A stretch of DNA of 16,219 bases, from contig DIFN01000025.1 of the NCBI GenBank assembly GCA_002419145.1, positions 1 to 16,219 of the forward strand. Direction: 5' to 3'. Shown in pieces: positions 1 to 6,932 of this stretch. The translations under genes and the position numbers were made by a program. Numbering within the stretch: the first letter of the stretch is position 1; each line of letters starts with the position of its first letter. The notes beneath the pieces are model-generated. The model was not told the origin of the DNA, ran no database searches, and saw only the letters and a list, made by a program, of their open reading frames with translations. The DNA is from Mageeibacillus sp. UBA5747. Its GTDB lineage: Bacteria; Bacillota; Clostridia; Saccharofermentanales; UBA5734.

Positions 1-1131
1 AACTGTTTTACAAACGGATTTTGTTACAATCAACGGTACCAGCATTTCTTCAGGGCACAATCCGGCGTGATGGCCATGAAAAACCTGCCGTGGCCGCTCA
101 AATCGGCCATGGTAGCGAATAATCGTATTCCCTGTCGCACAAGCCAGAAAATCACCCAGAAAGTCATCGATTTTGCGGTGGGCCGGTCCAGGGCCGAACA
201 GCTCTCGGGTCAGGACTTCATCCCGGTCCATCAGGAGATAACAGTCACCGAATGCAGCGTTAAATCGCTCGCCAAATTCAGTCCGGCGGTGATGTTTGAC
301 GAAAAATGATATGGCCCGGGTTTCCAGCGTCGGCGGTAAAACCAGGCACTCCAGAATATCTGGATGATCATCCAGATAAACCTCTCGTTCAACTGGGACC
401 TGGCCATGGTCAGCCGAAATAATCAGGAGCGTGTCGTCCAATTCGGCCATCAGAGCTTGGAGTTGGCGTTCAAACACCTGGACCTCGGCCAGGACTGCAG
501 GACTGTATGGGCCCTCTTGATGCATGCGCGAATCCGGCTGATGCCAGTAGGCCAGGATCAGCTGCGGCCCGGGCAGAGCAGCATAACTGCGCATGCGCTC
601 GATGACTTGTTCAAAGGTGTCGACCCCATCCTCGGCGAAATTCGGTTGAATCCGGTGCAGACCAACTGACCCGCGCGTGGCGGCACAGATTTTGCGCCCA
701 AGATCTTCGTAAGGCATCAGCTCACCGGCTGGTGGCTTGATTTCCTGGCCTGATAAGCTGTCCCGGTCGAGATAGACATCAATGATCCGGCCGTATTCGC
801 GAAACCAGGGACTCCAGCCGAGCCAGCCATGCTCGACCGGGGCCAAGCCTGACAGCATCGATGTCGTCGCGGCTGTCGTCGTGCAGGGGTAGACCGAAGT
901 CAGCGTATCCGCCAGATGGCTGCGGAAATATCCATCCACTGCCAACTGCCGTTTGACGAATTCGTCACCCATGGCGTCAAGGATCAGAAAAATCCGGTTC
1001 TTGCGTGGCTCCGCCAGAGCCTGGTCGAGCACCGGCAGGCTCGGATGATGACACTCACAGCCAAAGGCTTTGAGAATCGAACTGGCCAGATTGAGGATGC
1101 TATGCGTATAGTCAGGAAACACCATGCTCAT
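1..1131 (-). CDS. Type I phosphodiesterase / nucleotide pyrophosphatase family hydrolase (3' end outside window)
   Basis: An open frame of 377 codons runs without a stop to the left edge, so the C-terminus is missing, though probably only a few residues. The ATG at 1131 follows a GGAGG site 8 bases upstream; a second in-frame ATG lies two codons later. The protein shows the metal-binding scaffold of the alkaline phosphatase superfamily: Asp52 in LILDAMGD, a Thr-rich nucleophile region (residues 84-90, YPCTTTAATT) followed by SGLAP and EHGW, Asp200 and His204 in WHQPDSRMH, Asp241-His242 in SADHGQV, and His355 in HHAGLCPEEM. The family hydrolyses phosphodiester or pyrophosphate bonds, but the substrate cannot be read from sequence. 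There is no signal peptide, so a cytoplasmic location is likely. It is divergent from the amylosucrase gene. Family assignment is firm; the biological role is unknown. Confidence 0.9.
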   Translation of the reverse strand, partial: MSMVFPDYTHSILNLASSILKAFGCECHHPSLPVLDQALAEPRKNRIFLILDAMGDEFVKRQLAVDGYFRSHLADTLTSVYPCTTTAATTSMLSGLAPVEHGWLGWSPWFREYGRIIDVYLDRDSLSGQEIKPPAGELMPYEDLGRKICAATRGSVGLHRIQPNFAEDGVDTFEQVIERMRSYAALPGPQLILAYWHQPDSRMHQEGPYSPAVLAEVQVFERQLQALMAELDDTLLIISADHGQVPVEREVYLDDHPDILECLVLPPTLETRAISFFVKHHRRTEFGERFNAAFGDCYLLMDRDEVLTRELFGPGPAHRKIDDFLGDFLACATGNTIIRYHGRFERPRQVFHGHHAGLCPEEMLVPLIVTKSVCKTV

Positions 1132-1163
1132 TGCCGAAACCTCCACAAATTCGTTACTCTGAT

Positions 1164-1169
1164 TATAAT
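1164..1169 (-). promoter_or_regulatory. Candidate -10 box for the phosphodiesterase-family gene
   Basis: A perfect TATAAT lies on the minus strand 33 bases before the start codon at 1131, giving a predicted leader of about 26 bases that includes the GGAGG site. No convincing -35 hexamer is visible at 16-18 bases spacing. Because the surrounding octamer ATTATAAT is self-complementary, the same box also reads as TATAAT on the plus strand, but the plus-strand gene has a better promoter at 1226-1254. Confidence 0.45.
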
Positions 1170-1225
1170 GGATCAAACCCGTCCTAGACAGTCACACCGG
1201 TCGGGTCTGGGCATTAGTCATTCGA

Positions 1226-1254
1226 TTGACACCCCTTGCTAAGCTGATTAAACT
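1226..1254 (+). promoter_or_regulatory. Sigma-A type promoter of the amylosucrase gene
   Basis: A perfect -35 TTGACA (1226-1231) is followed after 17 bases by TAAACT (1249-1254, 4 of 6 matches to TATAAT). Transcription would begin near 1261, leaving an untranslated leader of roughly 88 bases before the ATG at 1349. I see no clear catabolite-repression operator or leader hairpin ending in a T-run. Confidence 0.6.
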
Positions 1255-1348
1255 AAATTCAGGAACATCCTGCCATGAACATCAATCCGGCCAGGAAGCG
1301 GCTCCCTCATCAGGGCCGACATATTATCAGGAAGGTCAGGTATATCCC

Positions 1349-3199
1349 ATGGCCTCTTCACATTTTGTGCACCAGACCAGCAAGCAAGAGCAGCTCGAGC
1401 ACCTTTTCACCAGTCTCTATCCTCAAGACAGCCAGACCCATATCGATCATCTGCTCCAGATCATGGCCGCTGCCTCGGCAGCCCGGTCCAGTGCGCTGAA
1501 AGAGGCCGACCAGGGCGATCTTTCCTGGTACATGTCCAACCGACTGGTGGGCATGATGCTCTACACCGACCTGTTTGCCGGTGATCTGGCCGGTGTGGTC
1601 GAAAAGATCCCCTATTTCAAGGAGCTTGGCATCACGTATATTCATTTCATGCCTCTGCTCAAGGCCAGAGAAGGCGAGAATGACGGCGGATATGCTGTGG
1701 CTGACTACCGGGAAATCGACCCCCGTTTCGGGTCAATGGAACAGTTCCGTGACCTGGTCGCCCGGCTGCGCGCCGAGGGTATCCACGTCTGCCTTGATTA
1801 TGTCGTCAATCATACGGCCAAAGACCACGAGTGGGCCCAGCGTGCTCTTGCCGGTGAAAAAGAGTACCAAGATCTCTATTTTATGTATGACACGGACGAT
1901 ATCCCGCGTAAATTCGAAGAGACCGTCCCGGAAGTCTTCCCCAAAGTTGCCCCTGGCAACTTCTCCTATTACGAGCAAATCAAGAAATGGGTCTTCACAT
2001 CCTTTTATGAATTCCAGTGGGACCTCAACTACCACAATCCAGATGTCTTCCTGCGCATGACCGATATCCTGCTCTACCTGGCCAATACCGGCGTCTCGGT
2101 CATCCGTCTCGATGCCATCCCCTTTATGTGGAAGGAGCTTGGCACCACTTGTCGCAACCTGCCCCCGGTCCATACCCTGCTCAAGATGTTCCGTCTGATC
2201 GTAGACATGGTCTGCCCCAGCCTTGTCCTGCTCGGTGAAGCGATCGTTGAGCCCTTCCAGATCGTCAAATATTTCGGCACGGATGAGAGCCAGGAATGTC
2301 AGATCCTCTACAATGCCGCCCATATGGTCAACATCTGGAACACCTTTGCCACCCGCGACGCCCGCCTGATGGCCAAAAGTGTCAAATATGGTTTCCGGAT
2401 TCCGCATCGTGCCTGCTGGATCAACTATGCCCGCTGTCATGATGATATCGGATGGGGGCTCAATGATACGATCCTAAAAGCCTTGGGGTTTTCCCCCGAG
2501 GCCCACAAACAGTACCTGATCAGCTTCTACAAAGGCGACCATTCCTTCAGCTATGCGCGCGGCGAGCTGTACGAATTCAACCCCGAAACCCTCGACGCCC
2601 GCAACAGCGGCTCCCTGGCCAGCCTGGCCGGCCTTGAAACAGCCCTGGAGAACCACGACCTCTACCAGCAGGAGCTCGCGATCAAGCGCATCCTGCTGAT
2701 CCACGCCCAACTCCTAGCTGAATCCGGCATCCCGCTGATTTACAGCGGAGACGAAATCGCCACCCTCAACGATTACACCTACAAGAACGATCCGAAAAAG
2801 GCCCATGACAGCCGCTGGCTGCACCGGCCGTTCTTCAACTGGGAGCGGGCCGAGCGCCGCCACGACCTGTCAACCAGCGAAGGCCAAGTTTTCCAGACCC
2901 TGCAAAAACTGATTCAGATACGCAGCGAGGATGAGCTATTCCGCTCGGATATTCCGGCCAAAATCATCGAATGCTATGAAAATCCCGTCTACAGCTTTGT
3001 CAAATACCATCATGACGATGCCCTGATCTTCCTGGGCAACTACAGCGAAGACCGCCAGTGGATCGACACCAACGCCTTCCATGGTGCTGGTGTCTTCGGC
3101 AAGAAGACGGACCTGATCAGTGGTAAGACCGTAGACTTTAACAACGACCGCATTCTGCTCGGTCCGTTCGAGTACCTCTGGCTCAAAGGTCACGCTTAA
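1349..3199 (+). CDS. Amylosucrase (GH13 sucrose-dependent glucosyltransferase)
   Basis: The 616-residue product matches glycoside hydrolase family 13, amylosucrase type. It would split sucrose, release fructose and transfer glucose onto an alpha-1,4-glucan. Visible catalytic residues are the nucleophile Asp255 (VIRLDAIPFMWK), the acid/base Glu297 (LLGEAIVEP) and the transition-state pair His364-Asp365 (CHDDIGW). The spacing from Asp255 to Glu297 equals that in Neisseria polysaccharea amylosucrase (Asp286/Glu328). NDGGYAV (residues 111-117) and DSRW (487-490) fit the Asp and Arg that close the glucose pocket. Length is near the usual 630-650. The ATG at 1349 follows AGGAAGG/AGG; the frame stays open upstream to about 1226, but that stretch overlaps the promoter. 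No signal peptide, so intracellular. No sucrose transporter or fructokinase lies beside it. A related sucrose hydrolase cannot be excluded. Confidence 0.9.
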   Translation: MASSHFVHQTSKQEQLEHLFTSLYPQDSQTHIDHLLQIMAAASAARSSALKEADQGDLSWYMSNRLVGMMLYTDLFAGDLAGVVEKIPYFKELGITYIHFMPLLKAREGENDGGYAVADYREIDPRFGSMEQFRDLVARLRAEGIHVCLDYVVNHTAKDHEWAQRALAGEKEYQDLYFMYDTDDIPRKFEETVPEVFPKVAPGNFSYYEQIKKWVFTSFYEFQWDLNYHNPDVFLRMTDILLYLANTGVSVIRLDAIPFMWKELGTTCRNLPPVHTLLKMFRLIVDMVCPSLVLLGEAIVEPFQIVKYFGTDESQECQILYNAAHMVNIWNTFATRDARLMAKSVKYGFRIPHRACWINYARCHDDIGWGLNDTILKALGFSPEAHKQYLISFYKGDHSFSYARGELYEFNPETLDARNSGSLASLAGLETALENHDLYQQELAIKRILLIHAQLLAESGIPLIYSGDEIATLNDYTYKNDPKKAHDSRWLHRPFFNWERAERRHDLSTSEGQVFQTLQKLIQIRSEDELFRSDIPAKIIECYENPVYSFVKYHHDDALIFLGNYSEDRQWIDTNAFHGAGVFGKKTDLISGKTVDFNNDRILLGPFEYLWLKGHA

Positions 3200-4032
3200 C
3201 CGATACCGCAGCCTCCGGAGCAGCCGGAACAACCACCGCTGCACTGGCTGAATGACTCATCATCCGGGTCGTCATAGAGGACATCGAGGAAGCTGTCGTC
3301 GGCTTTTTCCTGTTCCTGTGCGGTGACCTGGCTGGATAAGGGCGAGTGATGGTCATGATCGCTGCCCGACAGACGTGAGGGCCGCCTGGCCCATAGTTCC
3401 TGCAAACTGGTGGCATTTTTGAACAGGCTTACAATCTGAGCATCGGGCTTCGCATAGACAATCGGCAAATTATCTTCGCCCAGTTCCGGACGTACTGGTC
3501 GAATCAATGCATCCGGGTTGACCGCGGCAAACTCTGCCGGAGCCTGCTCGAGGGGCGACTGGCTGGTCGAATCCGGTGTATAGCTGGCATCGAGCCGCAC
3601 CCAGCCTCCCAGCGATTCCAGATAGACAGCATTCAGGGCATGGAGCACCAGAGGTCCGTCTGCTGATTCCCGCAAATATTGGTAAGCAAACCCGGTCGTG
3701 ATGCCATTCTTGCGCAGAAGCGCTGCGATCAGATTGGCCTTGCTGTAGCAGGTGCCTTCTTTTTCGTTCAGAACCTCGGAAGCACGCCAGGTCATCTTTG
3801 CGGATGTCGTTGGTGTGGAATTGGAGATCTTATCACGGACATATTCGTAAGTCAGGCGAACCAGGGCGGTCTCCGGATCGGACCAGTTCGCTCCGTCCGG
3901 ATTTTCCATCAGGTTGGCCAAACGGCCCATCAGATGCTCGGCAACGAAACTCACGCGCGGCTCGTCACTGTTCACGGGTGATTGGGCAGCCAGATAGTCT
4001 TCATAGGGGCTATTTTCCCGGATCAATTGCAT
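3196..4032 (-). CDS. Transglutaminase-like protein with Cys-Gly-rich C-terminal tail
   Basis: The 278-residue product has a transglutaminase-like (papain-fold) core with a plausible catalytic triad: Cys95 in EGTCYSKANL, His131 in LVLHALNAVY and Asp148 in WVRLDAS. Such enzymes act as cysteine proteases, peptidases or cross-linkers; the substrate is not evident. Residues about 230-262 form an acidic, polar linker, and the protein ends in a short tail with Cys264, 268, 271 and 275 separated by Ser and Gly, which looks like a metal-binding or modification site. No signal peptide is visible. The ATG at 4032 follows AAGGAG at about 10 bases. It starts 18 bases after the stop of a small membrane protein, so the two are likely co-transcribed. 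Its stop codon overlaps that of the convergent amylosucrase gene. Fold confident, function unknown. Confidence 0.8.
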   Translation of the reverse strand: MQLIRENSPYEDYLAAQSPVNSDEPRVSFVAEHLMGRLANLMENPDGANWSDPETALVRLTYEYVRDKISNSTPTTSAKMTWRASEVLNEKEGTCYSKANLIAALLRKNGITTGFAYQYLRESADGPLVLHALNAVYLESLGGWVRLDASYTPDSTSQSPLEQAPAEFAAVNPDALIRPVRPELGEDNLPIVYAKPDAQIVSLFKNATSLQELWARRPSRLSGSDHDHHSPLSSQVTAQEQEKADDSFLDVLYDDPDDESFSQCSGGCSGCSGGCGIG

Positions 4033-4050
4033 GATGGTTTTTCTCCTTTT

Positions 4051-4377
4051 TCAGGGCAAGCCTGTATAAGTGGCATGATGTTCGACGTCAAAATAAGTTT
4101 TTCGGAGGGGATCGATGTATAGGCTGATCGATCCGATTCCCTCTCGTGCCACTGTCTGGAAGACAAAATGGATGGTCAGGCGTCCTTTGTGCAGACCCAC
4201 CTGAAAATCAGGTTCATCGGCATTGATGATCGTCGGGTCATTGCCGGTCGCAGCCAGAGCCATCGCCAGATAGCGGTCCGCATCGAGATAGGTGCGAAAA
4301 AACAAGCTGTAACCAGCCAGGGCCAGGACCAGTGCCAGAGCCAAGATCATCAATCGCCTTTGCCATACCCGTTCCAT
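4051..4377 (-). CDS. Small membrane-anchored protein of unknown function
   Basis: From the ATG at 4377 the product is 108 residues. It has a basic N-terminus (MERVWQRR), one hydrophobic segment at about residues 9-27 rich in Leu and Ala, and an extracytoplasmic domain of about 80 residues containing DADRYLAMALAATGND and ending in HHATYTGLP. This suggests a signal anchor or uncleaved signal peptide. I do not recognise the family. The start is uncertain: the frame is open upstream to 4548; the ATG at 4377 has GGAG only two bases away, whereas the in-frame ATG at 4350 has AAAGG at six bases but would remove the basic residues. It lies 18 bases before the transglutaminase-like gene and probably forms an operon with it, so it may be a partner or substrate-facing component. 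Confidence 0.6.
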   Translation of the reverse strand: MERVWQRRLMILALALVLALAGYSLFFRTYLDADRYLAMALAATGNDPTIINADEPDFQVGLHKGRLTIHFVFQTVAREGIGSISLYIDPLRKTYFDVEHHATYTGLP

Positions 4378-4460
4378 GACTCCATTGTATTTTCCAGCAG
4401 GGCAAATGCAAGACTCAACCGTTACTTCAAGGTGATTATGTGACCGAAAGAGCCCCTTGC

Positions 4461-4473
4461 CCTGTGCTATAAT
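4461..4473 (+). promoter_or_regulatory. Extended -10 promoter of the DUF3783-thioredoxin pair
   Basis: CCTGTGCTATAAT contains a perfect TATAAT (4468-4473) preceded by the TRTGn extension known from Gram-positive promoters. The -35 region at 17 bases spacing (4445-4450) is poor, as is common with extended -10 elements. Transcription would start near 4480, about 70 bases before the ATG at 4551. The same 13 bases occur at 12382-12394. Confidence 0.6.
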
Positions 4474-4550
4474 CCAGCCAGGAAAACAAATCTGCCTGCG
4501 ATTGCCTGCCCTGTGCAGCTGTTGCCACCATCCAATTGAGGAATCCATCC

Positions 4551-5195
4551 ATGGCCAAAGAAGAACTTGTCTTGCTTTACCAGCTCGATGCCACCAGCGA
4601 AAAAGGCCTGAAAATCCGGGAGATTCTCTCCCGGCATAATATCCGGGCTAAGACGATCAGCCATGCCATGCTCAATCAGACCATCGGGCACTTGGCTGAA
4701 TTGCCTGGCCACGCATCACACCCTTCGCAATATGACGGCGAGCCGATCCCTGACGAGGTCTTGCTGATGAAAGATCTCAGCGACACCCGCATCGACCGAC
4801 TGCTCAAGGATTTTCGAGAAAACGGGGTCAGCAGGATCGACCTCAAAGCTGTCGTCACGCCACACAACCAGAAATGGACCCTGCTCGATCTCATCTCTGA
4901 ACTGCGCCAGGAGCATGCCGTCATGGAGCGGTTCAACCAGTTGCACCAGTCCGTCCAGATGGCCGATCGCCTGCTGGCTGGTGACGCCCCAAGTGATTTT
5001 GCTGCGGCATCTGAGGTCGCGATTCTCACTCCGGCCAGCCAAAACCTGTCTGCAGCCGTCCGGGAGTCCCGCGCCCTGCTCAGCACCAGAGAATTACCTG
5101 CTATGGAAGAGATCGATGCCATCCTGGCCCGTTTGAAATCCGCTCTGGTCAACTATCAGGCCCATCTGGCCAACTATCAGGCCCAGAAGAATTGA
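4551..5195 (+). CDS. DUF3783 domain-containing protein
   Basis: The 214-residue product matches the uncharacterised DUF3783 family seen in anaerobic Firmicutes. It begins with a beta-strand-like segment (ELVLLYQLD), continues with a short alpha/beta region (GLKIREILSRHNIRAK), and has the conserved block around residues 70-125: a PDEVLLMKD motif, RIDRLLKDFRENG, and DLKAVVTPHNQKWTLLDLISELRQEH. The last third is predicted helical and ends in two copies of NYQAxxA. The reading frame is open from 4536, but the ATG at 4551 follows GAGGA at about 8 bases and starts the usual domain. The gene is first of a pair with a thioredoxin-like gene 26 bases downstream. No catalytic function is known for the family and I do not assign one. 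Confidence 0.75.
   Translation: MAKEELVLLYQLDATSEKGLKIREILSRHNIRAKTISHAMLNQTIGHLAELPGHASHPSQYDGEPIPDEVLLMKDLSDTRIDRLLKDFRENGVSRIDLKAVVTPHNQKWTLLDLISELRQEHAVMERFNQLHQSVQMADRLLAGDAPSDFAAASEVAILTPASQNLSAAVRESRALLSTRELPAMEEIDAILARLKSALVNYQAHLANYQAQKN
5150..5185 (+). repeat. 15-bp direct repeat in the 3' end of the DUF3783 gene
   Basis: CAACTATCAGGCCCA occurs at 5150-5164 and again at 5171-5185, a period of 21 bases, that is seven codons. It encodes the repeated NYQAHLA/NYQAQ peptide at the extreme C-terminus. This looks like a small in-frame tandem duplication. Confidence 0.8.
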
Positions 5196-5221
5196 ATCAA
5201 ATCAAAAGGAAAAACCCTACC

Positions 5222-5590
5222 ATGGAAAACATCCCATCAGTCATTGACTTGACCCAGTCAGCCGCAGACATTGAGCATGCATTCGCCCAGGAGTCATGCC
5301 TGCTCGTCCATTTTAGTTCACCGGCCTGCTCGGTCTGCCACTCCACACTGCCGCAGCTGATACAAGTTGCACAGGACCACCATGTGCCCGTGGTTGACAT
5401 CAGCATCGACACGCACCCGGAAGTTGCCGCCCAGCGTCTGGTCTTCACTGTGCCGACCATCCTGGTTCTCGCTCAAGGCAAGGAAATGCTGCGTGAAAGC
5501 CGATTCATCGGCTTTGACCGGATCGACCGCCTCCTGGGCTTGATGGCCGAAGACTCATCTCCCAGGCCGATAGAAAAAAGGAGTCTGTGA
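5222..5590 (+). CDS. Thioredoxin-like protein with CSVC active site
   Basis: The 122-residue product has the thioredoxin fold signature: a hydrophobic strand (CLLVHFSS), the redox pair Cys36-Cys39 in PACSVCHS, a second strand (VPVVDISID), the cis-Pro78 in FTVPTILVL, and a C-terminal helix. Length is close to that of classical thioredoxins (105-110) plus a short polar tail. The dipeptide between the cysteines is Ser-Val rather than Gly-Pro, so redox potential and partners probably differ from housekeeping thioredoxin. The ATG at 5222 follows AAAAGGA; the frame is open from 5192 but that would overlap the DUF3783 stop. No signal peptide. Co-transcription with the DUF3783 gene suggests, but does not prove, a shared thiol-related role. 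Confidence 0.8.
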   Translation: MENIPSVIDLTQSAADIEHAFAQESCLLVHFSSPACSVCHSTLPQLIQVAQDHHVPVVDISIDTHPEVAAQRLVFTVPTILVLAQGKEMLRESRFIGFDRIDRLLGLMAEDSSPRPIEKRSL

Positions 5591-5617
5591 AACCCGCTCG
5601 GGCTTGCACGGTTTTTT
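5590..5617 (+). terminator. Probable intrinsic terminator after the thioredoxin-like gene
   Basis: Directly after the stop codon, AAACC plus CG can pair with CGGTTT around a loop of 12 bases with one bulged C, and a run of six T (5612-5617) follows. The stem is modest. The site lies between a plus-strand and a minus-strand gene, so read-through into the DUF438 gene would otherwise be antisense. Confidence 0.45.
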
Positions 5618-5645
5618 GTGTTGGATCTCTTGAGCTCTCTTTGAC

Positions 5646-6932
5646 TCATTCCCAGTCCAACAAGCGTTGTTGGCCGGACAGTTGCTGGATCTCGGTGATA
5701 TCCTGGCTGACCTCGAGCACGCCCAGGTAGTCGCCTGCCTCGTCACGGACCGCAAAATACTCGATCAGAATTTTCCTGCCCTTGTGGTCGATCCAGAAGC
5801 GGGCTGACTCACGCCGTCCTTCGCGGAATTCTGTGATGATTTTCTCGACCACATGGACACTGGCCGGCGGGTGGCAGCGATCCACATCACGACCGATCAC
5901 CGCTGGTGACCGAGGGAAAATCCGGTCTTTGGGTCGAGTGAAATAGGCGACCTTGTTGTCGGCTGCGACAAAAGACAGGTCAACCGGCAGCGCATTGAAA
6001 AGGGCTGCTGCCTGCCGGGCGGTCAAAGTGCCCGTGGGTGTTTCCAGGAAAGTCGCGCTGGTAGCAGCAGCAAAACTGCTGGCCGAAGGGAATCCAGGCA
6101 GCTCCGGTGTCGTCTGGCCTTGCTCGGCCAGACAATCTCCGGAAGTGAAGTCTGTGAAATAGGCTTGGTACAGGTCGCGGGGCAAAAAGGCTGGCTCATA
6201 ATCACGGGCCTGAGCCAGCATGTCTCTCCATTCCGGTGCTGTAAACAGTTCGGCTGCAAGGGGAAATAAAATCCATTGCTCTTTGTTCACCAGACCTTGC
6301 AGGGCAAAGAAGAGCTGGCCGAGATCGACACGGATCGTCTGGTCCGACACCTGTGGACTTTCAAGGTCGGCCAGTGTTTGCTTGATGGTTGAGCGCGCAT
6401 AATCGTGCAAAGCCCACATGATAGCCAGGCCGTGAAAGCGCTCCTGTTTTTGTTCCAGAAGCGGGAACAGGATGTTCTGGATTTTCTCGTAATGGCTGGT
6501 GATTTGGGAAAGGTCCTGGACGGCTGCCCGCAGCTCCATGCGATGGCCAGATAGCCCCTCCTTCCACGCTAGCAGCTGGCTGCGGATCGTCCCCAGGCGC
6601 TGTTCGAGCGCCTGGTTTTCAGCAGACAGGAGATGAAGGAACGTGCCTGGTGCTGGCTGGAGGAGCGCTTGACCACGCAGGGCGTGGCCAACCGCATGGA
6701 TCACCTTGTCCAGATACTGGAAAATCTGTTCTGGTGTCTGGCCGGACTCAAGCTGGCCGTGAAACAGCTCCAGCAGCTCCAGAGGGGTGACGGAGCTAAG
6801 GTCAGCCTGATGTTGGAAAAACAAATCTTGGCCGCTGGTCGCAGAATCTGCGGGGTGTGCCAGACTCAGCAGATAGTCCCGGAGCCGTTCGACTCGTTTG
6901 GGGTCATAGGCAGTGGCCTGGCCCGCGATCAT
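5646..6932 (-). CDS. DUF438 protein with hemerythrin-like and PAS domains
   Basis: The 428-residue product has the DUF438 architecture: an N-terminal helical DUF438 region (about 10-85), a hemerythrin-like four-helix region (about 98-245), a variable linker (about 246-300), and a C-terminal PAS domain (about 305-418) with LFNALPVDLSFV, VIGRDVDRCHPP and LEVSQDITEIQ. Family members are thought to be cytoplasmic redox or gas-sensing proteins. Several expected ligands of the helical region look changed: HYEKIQ where His-x4-Glu is usual (Gln152), HDYAR where HDE is usual (Tyr178), and NKEQW with Gln219. His147, His176 and Glu218 remain. The gene starts inside the stop of namA (ATGA overlap), so translation is probably coupled and the two products may work together. 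The function is inferred only. Confidence 0.85.
   Translation of the reverse strand: MIAGQATAYDPKRVERLRDYLLSLAHPADSATSGQDLFFQHQADLSSVTPLELLELFHGQLESGQTPEQIFQYLDKVIHAVGHALRGQALLQPAPGTFLHLLSAENQALEQRLGTIRSQLLAWKEGLSGHRMELRAAVQDLSQITSHYEKIQNILFPLLEQKQERFHGLAIMWALHDYARSTIKQTLADLESPQVSDQTIRVDLGQLFFALQGLVNKEQWILFPLAAELFTAPEWRDMLAQARDYEPAFLPRDLYQAYFTDFTSGDCLAEQGQTTPELPGFPSASSFAAATSATFLETPTGTLTARQAAALFNALPVDLSFVAADNKVAYFTRPKDRIFPRSPAVIGRDVDRCHPPASVHVVEKIITEFREGRRESARFWIDHKGRKILIEYFAVRDEAGDYLGVLEVSQDITEIQQLSGQQRLLDWE

Noticed and set aside
67..1242. Three open frames on the plus strand (67-309, 364-669, 916-1242)
   Set aside because: They lie opposite the phosphodiesterase-family gene, whose frame is unbroken from 1131 to the window edge and holds all expected metal ligands.
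1226..1348. Longer N-terminus for amylosucrase
   Set aside because: The upstream 41 codons overlap the TTGACA/TAAACT promoter and do not look like the family; the ATG at 1349 has a good ribosome site.
1733..2440. Long open frame of 235 codons on the minus strand
   Set aside because: It is antisense to the amylosucrase catalytic core, has no recognisable domain and no ribosome site; an effect of codon use on the other strand.
4378..4548. Longer N-terminus for the small membrane protein, beginning at 4548
   Set aside because: It would run across the divergent promoter at 4461-4473 and put 57 non-conserved residues before the signal anchor.
4676..5152. Open frame of 158 codons on the minus strand
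   Set aside because: Antisense to the DUF3783 gene, low-complexity Ser/Arg-rich product, no start site support.
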